DNA from: Methyloversatilis discipulorum
GTDB taxonomy: Bacteria > Pseudomonadota > Gammaproteobacteria > Burkholderiales > Rhodocyclaceae
Assembly (NCBI RefSeq): GCF_018780585.1
Contig: NZ_JADMJL010000034.1
Span: 26,264 to 90,263, forward strand
Length of the DNA: 64,000 bases
Direction: 5' to 3'
The notes under the pieces are model-generated. The model was not told where the DNA came from. It saw nothing but the letters and a program-made list of their open reading frames with translations, and did not search any database. Shown piece after piece: positions 55,508 to 64,000 of this stretch (the first letter of the stretch is position 1; every line of letters starts with the position of its first letter). The position numbers were made by a program, and so were the translations under genes.

Positions 55508-55959
55508 GATGGAAATTCTGCCTGCGTGATTTGATTAGTTAAAGTGTAGTTTATCAAAAGACAAAGTCGAGCATCATTCGGGTTTCCAATCCGCTATTCG
55601 ACGGGTTGGAGGCCCCGGGGTCTGCTCACCCACCCTCGCCCCCGGGTTCCGAGTGAAAGAGATTTCGCGCCGGTCCCAGGGGCATCCCCATCGACCTCTT
55701 CAGTGGCGAGGTTAAGTGATGAGTCGACGGGGCCGACCTGATGTGTTCTCGTGGAGGGGAATGGCGTTCCAGGCGGATGTCCGCGGGCTTCCGTTCGTCG
55801 CCCAGTCCGGCCCCATCGCTTCTCCTCGTGCCAGACTGAAACGGGTCGTGTCGCGGCGCAGGTCTTTTCGCCACAACATGGTCGCGTCGTGATGCAGTCG
55901 AAGATGAATTGCATAGCTTGTGAGCATAGAATCCTGAAATTGCCTTTCGGGAGAATGCG
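55508..55959. other. Non-coding gap with an AT-rich promoter region
   Basis: About 450 bases without a supported gene. At 55528-55557 an AT-rich stretch with TTTGAT and ATCAAA arms contains a minus-strand TTGATA hexamer and may be the promoter of the DUF4143 gene. The GC-rich remainder (55590-55860) holds only short frames without ribosome sites. Confidence 0.45.
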
Positions 55960-57588
55960 TTGCTGCGTCACCCTCTCGCCCTTTCAGTGCGCCGTGCGCT
56001 CCTTCCGGGCGCTGTGCTGCTTTGTGGCACGCCGGCGCTGGCCGCCGATTTCGCCTACGAGGTGCGGCCCGGCGACAACCCCTGGAATCTGACCCAGCGC
56101 TACCTGAAGGACATTTCCTACTGGCCGCGCATCCAGCAGTACAACCGGATCAGCGAACCGCGCCGGATGGTGCCGGGCAGCCGGCTGCTGATTCCCGAAC
56201 AGTGGCTGCGCCTGCAGACGCGCGAGGTGCGCATCGATGCGGTGCGCGGCGACGTGACCATTGCCGTTGCCGACGGCCGCACTCGCCTCGCCCAGGCCGG
56301 CGACAAGCTGGAGCCGGGTTCGCGGCTGGTGACCGGCGAGGCGGGCAGCGTGGCGCTGGCCTTTGCCGACGGCAGCCGCGTCCAGCTGCGTCCGCGCAGC
56401 GAACTGGGCGTGCAGCAGTCGGCCGATTTCGCCGCCGGCGCGGGTTCCTGGGTCCGGCTTGAACTGCTGCGCGGCTCGGTCGACAGCCTGGTGGCGCCGC
56501 GCAGCGGGCCGGCCGGCCGCTTCGAGATCCAGACGCCGGCGGCGGTGGCGGCGGTGCGCGGCACGCAGTTCCGCGTCCATGCCGACGAACGCAGCGCGCG
56601 CAGCGAAGTGCTCGAAGGCCGCGTCTCGTTCGGCAATGAGGCGGGCAGTCAGGCGCTCGACGCAGGGCAGGGCGCGTCGGCGCAGGCCGGCCAGGCGGTG
56701 ACGCCGCCGCGAGCCCTGCTGCCGGCGCCGGCGGCGCAGCCGCTGTTCGCCGACCGCCTGCCGATCAATCTGCCGTTTCCGGCGCTCGAAGGCGCTGGCG
56801 CCTACCGGGTGCAGGTGACGGCCGACGGCCGTTTCGACACCGTGATGTCCGACCGTACCGGCGACCGTCCGGCGGTCGTCGTCGCCGATCTGCCGGATGG
56901 CGACTACCGCCTGCGCGTGCGCGGCATCGACGCCGACGGCTTTGAGGGACGCGATGGCGAATGGGCGCTCACCGTGGATGCACGGCCGGAGCCACCGGTG
57001 CTGGTCGAACCGGCACCGGAGGCGCGCGTCAGCGACGAACGGCCGCAGTTGCGCTGGAGTCGTGCCCGCCCGGATGAAAGCTGGCGTCTGCAGATCGCCG
57101 ACAATCCAAGGTTCGACGCGCCACGCGTCGATCGCAGCGATCTGAGCGAACCGGTCTTCCGCCCGGACGATGCGCTGCCACCCGGCATCTATCACTGGCG
57201 CATCGCCAGCCGCAATCCGGACGAGGGTGTCGGTCCGTTCAGCGACGCACAGACCTTCCGCCGCCCGCCGCCCGGCCCGGCGATGGAAGCGCCGCAGGTC
57301 GGGCCCGAGGGCCTGGCCCTGCGCTGGCGTGATGCAGGCGAGGGCATGCGCTACCAGATCCAGATCGCCCGCAGCGAGGACTTCGCCGCGCCCGAGGTCG
57401 ATGCGCAGACCGATCGCCCTGCGTGGCTGCTGCGCGACGCGCAGCCCGGCACCGTGTACCTGCGCGTGCGCAGCCTCGCGGCCGACGGGTTCGAGGGCGA
57501 CTGGGCACCGACACAGGCGATCACGGTGCCGGAGCCCGAGCCGGCTTTCCGTGTCTGGTGGCTGCTGCCTTTGCTGCTGCTGATCTGA
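55960..57588 (+). CDS. Secreted LysM-FecR domain protein with C-terminal FN3-like repeats
   Basis: 542 residues. Signal peptide 1-28 (PALAA), a LysM domain at about 32-80 (YEVRPGDNPWNLTQRYL), a FecR-type domain at about 90-200 (GDVTIAVADGRTRLAQAGDKLEPG and FEIQTPAAVAAVRGTQFRV), then three FN3-like modules and a last hydrophobic stretch (FRVWWLLPLLLLI). LysM should hold it to peptidoglycan. The TTG at 55960 has GGGAG at the right distance; no ATG is in frame nearby. The CHASE2 protein gene follows after 58 bases, and FecR-CHASE2 neighbours are a recurrent pair, so this may be the periplasmic partner of that sensor. Confidence 0.8.
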   Translation: MLRHPLALSVRRALLPGAVLLCGTPALAADFAYEVRPGDNPWNLTQRYLKDISYWPRIQQYNRISEPRRMVPGSRLLIPEQWLRLQTREVRIDAVRGDVTIAVADGRTRLAQAGDKLEPGSRLVTGEAGSVALAFADGSRVQLRPRSELGVQQSADFAAGAGSWVRLELLRGSVDSLVAPRSGPAGRFEIQTPAAVAAVRGTQFRVHADERSARSEVLEGRVSFGNEAGSQALDAGQGASAQAGQAVTPPRALLPAPAAQPLFADRLPINLPFPALEGAGAYRVQVTADGRFDTVMSDRTGDRPAVVVADLPDGDYRLRVRGIDADGFEGRDGEWALTVDARPEPPVLVEPAPEARVSDERPQLRWSRARPDESWRLQIADNPRFDAPRVDRSDLSEPVFRPDDALPPGIYHWRIASRNPDEGVGPFSDAQTFRRPPPGPAMEAPQVGPEGLALRWRDAGEGMRYQIQIARSEDFAAPEVDAQTDRPAWLLRDAQPGTVYLRVRSLAADGFEGDWAPTQAITVPEPEPAFRVWWLLPLLLLI

Positions 57589-57646
57589 GCGTGCCGACCA
57601 TGACCGGGCCCTTCGTCGTTTTGACACCTTTGACGGACGCCCGGGC

Positions 57647-60538
57647 ATGAGCACCGGACAACGTCTTCTCAGCGCGCTGGGCGACCGCTATCGGCTGCCC
57701 TGGCTGTTTGCGCTGCTGGTGATCGCTGCGCTGTACGCGAAGACGCCGATGTCGGTGGCCCGGCTCGACCTGTTGTTGCACGACCTGTTGAGCGTCGAAT
57801 TGCTGGCCGGCCCGCCGAGCGGCGGCAGCGTCGATACCCAGGCGCCGCTGGTGATCGCCATCGACGACGCCAGTCTGGCGGCGCGCGGTCCCTGGCCCTG
57901 GCCGCGCGAACGCCACGCCGAACTGGTGGACCGGCTGTCGAGCGCTGGTGTGTCCGGCATCGGCTACGCGGTCATGTTCGCCGAGCCGTCTGCCGACGAT
58001 CGGGGCGATGCGGCGCTGATCGACGCGGTGAGGCGTGCCGGCAATGTCGTGTTGCCGGTGGCGCCGGTGGCGTCGGCCGGTGGCGGTGTCGGCACGCTGC
58101 AGCCCTGGCCGGCGCTGGCCGATGCGGCGGCACGGCTGGCGCACGTCGATGTCGAGGTCGATGCCGATGCGCTGTCGCGCCGGGTGTTTCTGGAAGCGGG
58201 TGCCGGCAGTCCGCAATGGCCGGCGCTGGCCTGGGCGCTGATCGACGTGTCGCGCAAGTCGCGTCCGCTGTCCGGCATAGGCGGTCGGCGCGGAGCGGCG
58301 GAACCGGCGGCGGGGTCGTGGGTGCGCGATCACGAGGTCATCGTGCTGCCTGGCGGCGGCTGGCCGGTCGCTCACGTGTCGGCCAACGACGTGCTGGCCG
58401 GCGCGGTGTCGCCCAATCTGCTGCGCGGGCGCAGCGTGCTGGTCGGCGTCACCTACACCGGCTCGGGCAACGCGCTGGCCACGCCGGCCTCGGCCTTGGC
58501 GGCGCCGATGCCGGCCGTCGATTTTCATGCGCGCGCTTACTCGGCGCTGCGCAACGACCGCTATTCCACCCAACTCGCACCGGTGTGGAGCCTGCCTGCG
58601 GCGCTGTGCGTGCTCGCCGCGCTGTGGCTGCGCCGCCCGCATGCACGGCTGCGCGACATGCTGCTGGTGGCCGGCGCGCTGACCGTGCCATTGCTCATCA
58701 GCGTCGTGCTGCTCGCGCTTGCACGGCTATGGCTGGCGCCAGCCGCGGTGATGATCGGCCTGTCGGCCGGCGCGCTGATGTGGGTGTCGATCCGCACCGT
58801 CGATCTGGCGCAGCGCCTGAAGCAGGCCAACGCGCGGGCGCACGCCACGCTGTACGCGATTTCCGATGCCGTGCTGCAGTTCGACAGCGCGTTGCGGCTG
58901 CGCTATCTGAATCGCAAGGCGGAGGAGTTGTGCGCCTGTCGGCTGGCCGAGGTGCGCGATCGGGGCCTAGAGGGGCTGCCTGCCATCGAGGGCGCGCTGC
59001 GCGAGCTGCTGCAGGATCTGCTCTGCCGCTGCCGTGATGAGGCACGAGCGCAGATGATGCCGGGCCACGTGCTGATGCCTGCTGGCCGGTTTGGTCCGGC
59101 GCGCGCCTTGCGCCCGAGCGCCAGCCCGCTGTTCGGCATGACGGGGCGGGTCGATGGCGTGGTGCTGGTGCTGAACGACGTCAGCGACACCGTGGCGGCG
59201 GCAGACAAGCTGGCGCATCAGGCCACGCACGACGCGCTGACCGGTCTGCCCAACCGCGTGCTGCTGCGCGACCGCCTGCGGCAGGCGCTGGCGCAGCGCG
59301 ACGCCGGCATGGTCGCCGTGCTGTTCGTCGATCTCGACCGTTTCAAGCGCATCAACGACAGCCTCGGCCACCAGCAGGGCGACAAGGTGCTCACCACGCT
59401 GGCCAGCCGCCTGCGCACCGTCTGCCGGGTCGGCGACACGGTTGCGCGCTGGGGCGGCGACGAATTCATGATCATCCTGCAGGGGCTGGCCGACCGCGAC
59501 GCGGTGGCGCGGGTGGCGGCCAAGGTGATGCAGGCGGTCGGTCAGACCATCACGCTCGACGACGTCGACTTCCGCTTTTCTTGCAGCATCGGCATCGCCA
59601 TCGCGCACGAGGACAGTGACGACGCCGACGTGCTGTTCGCGATGGCCGATACCGCGATGTACCGCAGCAAGTCGCAGTCGGGTGCGGCCATCCACTTCTA
59701 CGCGCACGACATGAGCGCCGGCACGCGCGACTGGATCGAGCTGGAATCGGACCTGCGCCATGGCCTCGACGAGGGGCGCTTCGAAGTGCACTACCAGCCG
59801 CAGTACGAGCTGGCGACCGGCAAGCTGGCTGCCTTCGAGGCGCTGCTGCGCTTCCGTCGCCGCGACGGACAGCTGCTGTCGCCCGGCGACTTCATCGCGG
59901 TCGCCGAGGAGTCGGGCCTGATCGAGGGCATCGGCGAGTGGGTACTGCTGCAGGTGACGCAGCAGATCGCCGACTGGTCGAAGCAGGGGCTGGCGGTGGT
60001 GCCGGTGGCGGTCAATGTGTCGGCACGCCAGTGCCTCGGGCGCTCGCTGGTCCGACGGGTCGAGAATGCGCTGCGCCAGTCGCGCATCGCGCCGTCGCTG
60101 CTGCGGCTTGAACTGACCGAAAGCACCGCGATGGGTGACGTCGACCACGTCGCCACGCTGCTGGCCGACATCCGCGCGCTGGGCGTGCACCTGTCGGTGG
60201 ACGACTTCGGTACCGGCTATTCGTCGCTGTCCTACCTGAAGCGCTTCCCGATCGACGAACTGAAGGTGGACCGCTCCTTCGTGCGCGATCTGGTGGGCGA
60301 TGCCGACGACGCGGCCATCGTGCGCGCGACGATCGCGCTGGCGCATGGGCTGGGCATGCGCGTCGTGGCCGAGGGCGTCGAGAACGTCGAACAGCTGAAC
60401 ATGCTGGCCGCCCAGCAGTGCGACCTGGTGCAGGGCTATCTGTTCTCGCAGCCGGTGCCCTCCGACCTGGTGGTCGGCGAAGGGCTGCTCGGTGCGCCCG
60501 AGGGGCAGGGACGCACGCTGCGGCTGATCCGCTCCTGA
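57647..60538 (+). CDS. CHASE2-PAS-GGDEF-EAL membrane cyclic-di-GMP protein
   Basis: 963 residues. One membrane helix at about 18-32, a periplasmic CHASE2 domain (about 45-300; IAIDDASLAARGPWPWPRERHAEL is its marker), three more helices at about 308-375, a PAS domain, then GGDEF (about 525-690, active-site RWGGDEF intact) and EAL (about 700-955, with FEALLRF, DDFGTGYSSLSYL and KVDRSFV). Both enzyme signatures look intact, so it may make or break down c-di-GMP in response to a periplasmic signal. The ATG at 57647 is the natural start. Its likely partner is the FecR/LysM gene 58 bases upstream. Confidence 0.9.
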   Translation: MSTGQRLLSALGDRYRLPWLFALLVIAALYAKTPMSVARLDLLLHDLLSVELLAGPPSGGSVDTQAPLVIAIDDASLAARGPWPWPRERHAELVDRLSSAGVSGIGYAVMFAEPSADDRGDAALIDAVRRAGNVVLPVAPVASAGGGVGTLQPWPALADAAARLAHVDVEVDADALSRRVFLEAGAGSPQWPALAWALIDVSRKSRPLSGIGGRRGAAEPAAGSWVRDHEVIVLPGGGWPVAHVSANDVLAGAVSPNLLRGRSVLVGVTYTGSGNALATPASALAAPMPAVDFHARAYSALRNDRYSTQLAPVWSLPAALCVLAALWLRRPHARLRDMLLVAGALTVPLLISVVLLALARLWLAPAAVMIGLSAGALMWVSIRTVDLAQRLKQANARAHATLYAISDAVLQFDSALRLRYLNRKAEELCACRLAEVRDRGLEGLPAIEGALRELLQDLLCRCRDEARAQMMPGHVLMPAGRFGPARALRPSASPLFGMTGRVDGVVLVLNDVSDTVAAADKLAHQATHDALTGLPNRVLLRDRLRQALAQRDAGMVAVLFVDLDRFKRINDSLGHQQGDKVLTTLASRLRTVCRVGDTVARWGGDEFMIILQGLADRDAVARVAAKVMQAVGQTITLDDVDFRFSCSIGIAIAHEDSDDADVLFAMADTAMYRSKSQSGAAIHFYAHDMSAGTRDWIELESDLRHGLDEGRFEVHYQPQYELATGKLAAFEALLRFRRRDGQLLSPGDFIAVAEESGLIEGIGEWVLLQVTQQIADWSKQGLAVVPVAVNVSARQCLGRSLVRRVENALRQSRIAPSLLRLELTESTAMGDVDHVATLLADIRALGVHLSVDDFGTGYSSLSYLKRFPIDELKVDRSFVRDLVGDADDAAIVRATIALAHGLGMRVVAEGVENVEQLNMLAAQQCDLVQGYLFSQPVPSDLVVGEGLLGAPEGQGRTLRLIRS

Positions 60539-60561
60539 GGCGCGGATCAGCCGGGGCGGCA

Positions 60562-61254
60562 TCAGGCCGACGGCTTCTTGCTGCGCGAGGCCGCCGGTTT
60601 GGCAGCGCTTTTTGCTGCGGGTTTGGCGGCCGTTTTTGCAGCGGGTTTTGCCGCCGGTTTCGCCGCGGCCTTCGGTGCCGCCGCCTTCGGGGCGCTTGCC
60701 GGCTTGGCGGCCGGAGCCGCCGCGGCTGCCGCCGCTGCGGCCGCAGCCGGTGCCTTGGCGGCCTGGCTGGCGGCCGTGCCGAACTGCTGGAAGGCGGTGC
60801 GCGCGACAGTGCTGATCTGTTCGAAGGCCTGACGTGCCGTGTCCATCGCGTCCTGCATGGTGCCCATCGACTGCTGGCTGCTGATCGGCATGCCGGCCAG
60901 CATCTTGCGCAGGCTGTCCATCAGGTCGGAACCGCCGCTGTTCAGCTGTTCCCCGACCAGGCGGCCGAATTCGGCCTGGGTTTCCGCGGTGATCTCGGCA
61001 ATCTGGCGCGCACAGCCGAGCATTTTCTCGGTGGTGTTGCGCGCAAGCCGGGCGCGCAGCTCGACCTGTGCCGCCGGCTCGCGCGTTTCCGTCACGGCGC
61101 GGGCGTTGTTGACGCTTTCCTCGAACAGAGCGCGGGCGGTATCCACCTGCAGTTGCATGATGCGCTGCGAGTTGTCCATCGACAGCTGTGCCAGACGCAT
61201 GGCCGCCTCGATGTTCTTCTTCTGCAGTTCCGACATCTGTTCAGTTTTGTTCAT
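60562..61254 (-). CDS. Phasin family protein with AKP-rich tail
   Basis: 230 residues. Residues 1-145 are a helical phasin domain ([24 protein letters not shown] and [20 protein letters not shown]); the last 70 residues are an Ala-Lys-Pro tail with repeated KPAAK/AAAK units, as in PhaF/histone-H1-like proteins. Phasins coat polyhydroxyalkanoate granules, and such basic tails can bind DNA and tie granules to the nucleoid. The ATG at 61254 follows GAGGAG and overlaps the CoA-transferase gene end by 14 bases. Confidence 0.85.
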   Translation of the reverse strand: MNKTEQMSELQKKNIEAAMRLAQLSMDNSQRIMQLQVDTARALFEESVNNARAVTETREPAAQVELRARLARNTTEKMLGCARQIAEITAETQAEFGRLVGEQLNSGGSDLMDSLRKMLAGMPISSQQSMGTMQDAMDTARQAFEQISTVARTAFQQFGTAASQAAKAPAAAAAAAAAAAPAAKPASAPKAAAPKAAAKPAAKPAAKTAAKPAAKSAAKPAASRSKKPSA

Positions 61255-62872
61255 CGCGAGACTCCTCGGTGGGGGAAACAGGATTGTGCCGCCACAGACC
61301 GGACAGTGCCATGACACGGTCGGCAAAGATGGCAGGGTGCATGGTGCGCAGCGCCGGTGACAGGCGGGGCGTGAAGTCCATGTGGGCGAGCACGTCGCGC
61401 GCCGGGTCGATGCCGGGCGCGACCTCGATCAGTTCGATGCCGTCGTCGGCCAGCCTGAACACGGCGCGCTCGGTCACGTAGAGCACCTGCTGCCCGCGGC
61501 GCCGCGCTTCGCGACCGCTGAAGGTGCGGTGCTCGACCGTCTGCACGAACTTGCGGCTGTTGCCTTCGGCATGGATGACCAGGGCGCCCTCGCGTACCGC
61601 GATGTCGGCGGCGCCCGCGGTGAAGCTGCCGACGAACACCAGCCGGCGCGCGTTCTGCGAAATGTTGATGAAGCCGCCGGCGCCGGCCAGCCGGTGGCCG
61701 AAGCGCGACACGTTCACATTGCCTTCGGCGTCGGTCTGCGCCATGCCGAGGAAGGCGACATCCAGCCCGCCGCCGTCGTAGAAGTCGAACTGGTAGGGCT
61801 GGTCGATCACCGCCTGGGTGTTCACCGCAGCGCCGAAGTCGAGGCCGCCGGCCGGTATGCCGCCGATGACGCCCGGCTCGGCAGTCAGCGTGACGGCGTC
61901 GATCAGGCCTTCTTCGGCCACCACCGAGGCGACGCCTTCCGGCATGCCGATGCCCAGATTGACCACATTGCCCGGCTGCAGCTCGAAGGCGGCGCGGCGG
62001 GCGATCACCTTGCGCACATCCAGCGCCATCGCCGGCAGCGCGTCGGCCGCCAGTCGCGCCTCGCCGGAATAGGCTGGGTTGTAGGCGGTGGCGAAGGTCT
62101 GGTGGTGGTGTTCAGTCGGCGACACGACGACGCAGTCGACCAGCACGCCCGGCACCTTGACCTGGCGCGGGTTCAGTTCGCCGCGCCCGACGGTGCGCTC
62201 GACCTGCACGATGACCAGGCCGCCGCTGTTGTGCGCCGCCATCGCCACGGCCAGCGCTTCCTGCGTCAGCGCCTCGCGTTCCATCGTCACGTTGCCGTCC
62301 GGGTCGGCGGTGGTGCCGCGCACGAGCGCGACGTCGATCGGGAACGCCTTGTAATAGAGGAAGTCCTCGCCGTCGATCTGCATGCGCCGCACCAGATCGG
62401 TGGTGGTGGCCGCATTGATCTTGCCGCCGCCGTGCAGCGGATCGACGAAGGTGTCCAGCCCGACTCGCGTAAGCTGGCCCGGCCGGTGCGCGGCGATGTC
62501 GCGGAACAGCTGGGAAATGACGCCCTGCGGCAGGTTCCAGGCTTCGATCTGATTGCTCACCGCCAGCGCCTGCAGCCGCGGCACCAGACCCCAGTGGCCG
62601 CCGATCACGCGCTTCACCAGCCCGGCGTGACCGAAGTGGTTGAGACCGCGATGCTTGCCGTCGCCCTGGCCGGCGGCGTAGACCAGGGTGAGGTCGCGCG
62701 GCGCGCCGCTGTCGAGGAAGCGCTGTTCGACGGCGATGGCGAGGTGTTCGGCGAAGCCGATGCCGACGAAGCCGGTGGTGGCCAGCGTGGCGCCGTCCGG
62801 GATGCGCGCCACGGCCTCGGCTGCGCTCATGATCTTGCTGCGGGTGTGCGGCATGTGGGACGACTCGGGCAT
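61241..62872 (-). CDS. Acyl-CoA:acetate/3-ketoacid CoA-transferase (fused subunits)
   Basis: 543 residues, family I CoA-transferase with alpha and beta parts fused. The N-terminal half has [18 protein letters not shown] and a central [13 protein letters not shown]; the C-terminal half has [18 protein letters not shown] and [10 protein letters not shown], where the glutamate is the expected CoA-thioester nucleophile. It is similar to YdiF/propionate CoA-transferases. It would move CoA between short acyl groups, for example acetate, propionate or acetoacetate. The downstream phasin starts inside its 3' end, pointing to PHB metabolism. The ATG at 62872 lacks a strong ribosome site; 62854 is an alternative. 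Confidence 0.85.
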   Translation of the reverse strand: MPESSHMPHTRSKIMSAAEAVARIPDGATLATTGFVGIGFAEHLAIAVEQRFLDSGAPRDLTLVYAAGQGDGKHRGLNHFGHAGLVKRVIGGHWGLVPRLQALAVSNQIEAWNLPQGVISQLFRDIAAHRPGQLTRVGLDTFVDPLHGGGKINAATTTDLVRRMQIDGEDFLYYKAFPIDVALVRGTTADPDGNVTMEREALTQEALAVAMAAHNSGGLVIVQVERTVGRGELNPRQVKVPGVLVDCVVVSPTEHHHQTFATAYNPAYSGEARLAADALPAMALDVRKVIARRAAFELQPGNVVNLGIGMPEGVASVVAEEGLIDAVTLTAEPGVIGGIPAGGLDFGAAVNTQAVIDQPYQFDFYDGGGLDVAFLGMAQTDAEGNVNVSRFGHRLAGAGGFINISQNARRLVFVGSFTAGAADIAVREGALVIHAEGNSRKFVQTVEHRTFSGREARRRGQQVLYVTERAVFRLADDGIELIEVAPGIDPARDVLAHMDFTPRLSPALRTMHPAIFADRVMALSGLWRHNPVSPTEESRDEQN

Positions 62873-62948
62873 CGGAAGCTTGTGGCGTGCGATGACGTCA
62901 CTTTACCGGACGTCGACGCCGTATTTGACCCGCATCAAGCGTTTGCCG

Positions 62949-62976
62949 GTTGAAAAGCGGATCGTTCGCCCCAGAT
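62949..62976 (+). promoter_or_regulatory. Heat-shock (sigma32) promoter of clpB
   Basis: GTTGAAA (62949-62955), a 13-base spacer and CCCCAGAT (62969-62976) match the sigma32 consensus CTTGAAA-N11-15-CCCCATNT. The clpB ATG is 30 bases downstream. Confidence 0.75.
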
Positions 62977-63006
62977 AGCGTCCAGACAAAGTTCACGGAG
63001 GCGTTC

Positions 63007-64000
<994 letters not shown>

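Noticed and set aside
55594..55971. 125-codon minus-strand frame upstream of the FecR gene
   Set aside because: No ribosome site, no recognisable protein features and it overlaps the FecR gene start.

Overview
The window is GC-rich, densely coding and has proteobacterial gene content. A dapA-bamC pair, two cyanophycin synthetase genes with their ABC/DUF1854 partners, draT-draG control of nitrogenase, a phasin with a CoA-transferase, and a bifunctional glucosylglycerol-phosphate synthase together suggest a nitrogen-fixing, polymer-storing betaproteobacterium of the Rhodocyclales type (Methyloversatilis-like). That placement is inference from gene content. No rRNA, tRNA or CRISPR array was seen.

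Layout. 1-1637: four small enzyme genes (3' part of a 2-hydroxychromene-2-carboxylate isomerase, a PaaI-type thioesterase, an ABM monooxygenase-like protein, a cupin). 1763-6985: a nitrogen-fixation-linked stretch with a [2Fe-2S] ferredoxin-ferritin fusion behind a sigma54-type promoter, a LysR regulator, a secreted HbpS/GlcG-like protein, draG-draT and a 50-residue membrane-anchored protein. 7318-9135: a HIT protein and a ferric-reductase-like flavocytochrome. 9179-12685: an accessory island with an AT-richer OLD-type ATPase/TOPRIM gene, a possible IS21 end, a decayed copy of the 3' end of mltB, two integron-cassette-like genes around a 59-bp attC site, and a transposase remnant. 12686-17578: a moxR-DUF58-tgpA-mltB operon. 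17737-20819: histone-deacetylase-family gene, dapA, bamC.

20901-22533: an IS110-family element lying between two copies of a REP-like repeat. 22536-25132: cobA, a TetR regulator and an orphan NIT-like sensor. 25121-32864: the cyanophycin locus, cphA' and cphA on the minus strand and, divergently, the cyanophycin-associated ABC transporter and DUF1854 gene. 33100-38923: an AcrAB-OprM-type RND pump behind an AcrR-type palindrome. 39024-42582: ggpPS and a YcaD-like MFS transporter for compatible-solute handling. 42916-51776: an MdtABC-type pump with its own outer-membrane factor. 51933-54058: a two-gene Septu-type anti-phage system (PtuA ATPase, PtuB HNH nuclease), followed convergently by a DUF4143 ATPase. 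55960-60538: a FecR/LysM secreted protein and a CHASE2-PAS-GGDEF-EAL protein. 60562-62872: a CoA-transferase and a phasin. 63007-end: the 5' third of clpB behind a sigma32 promoter.

The less ordinary parts are the ferredoxin-ferritin fusion with its sigma54 signals, the decayed integron/OLD island, the IS110 insertion in a REP pair with a likely guide-RNA region, the Septu pair with a degenerate HNH cysteine set, and the AcrR-like operator without a neighbouring regulator gene.
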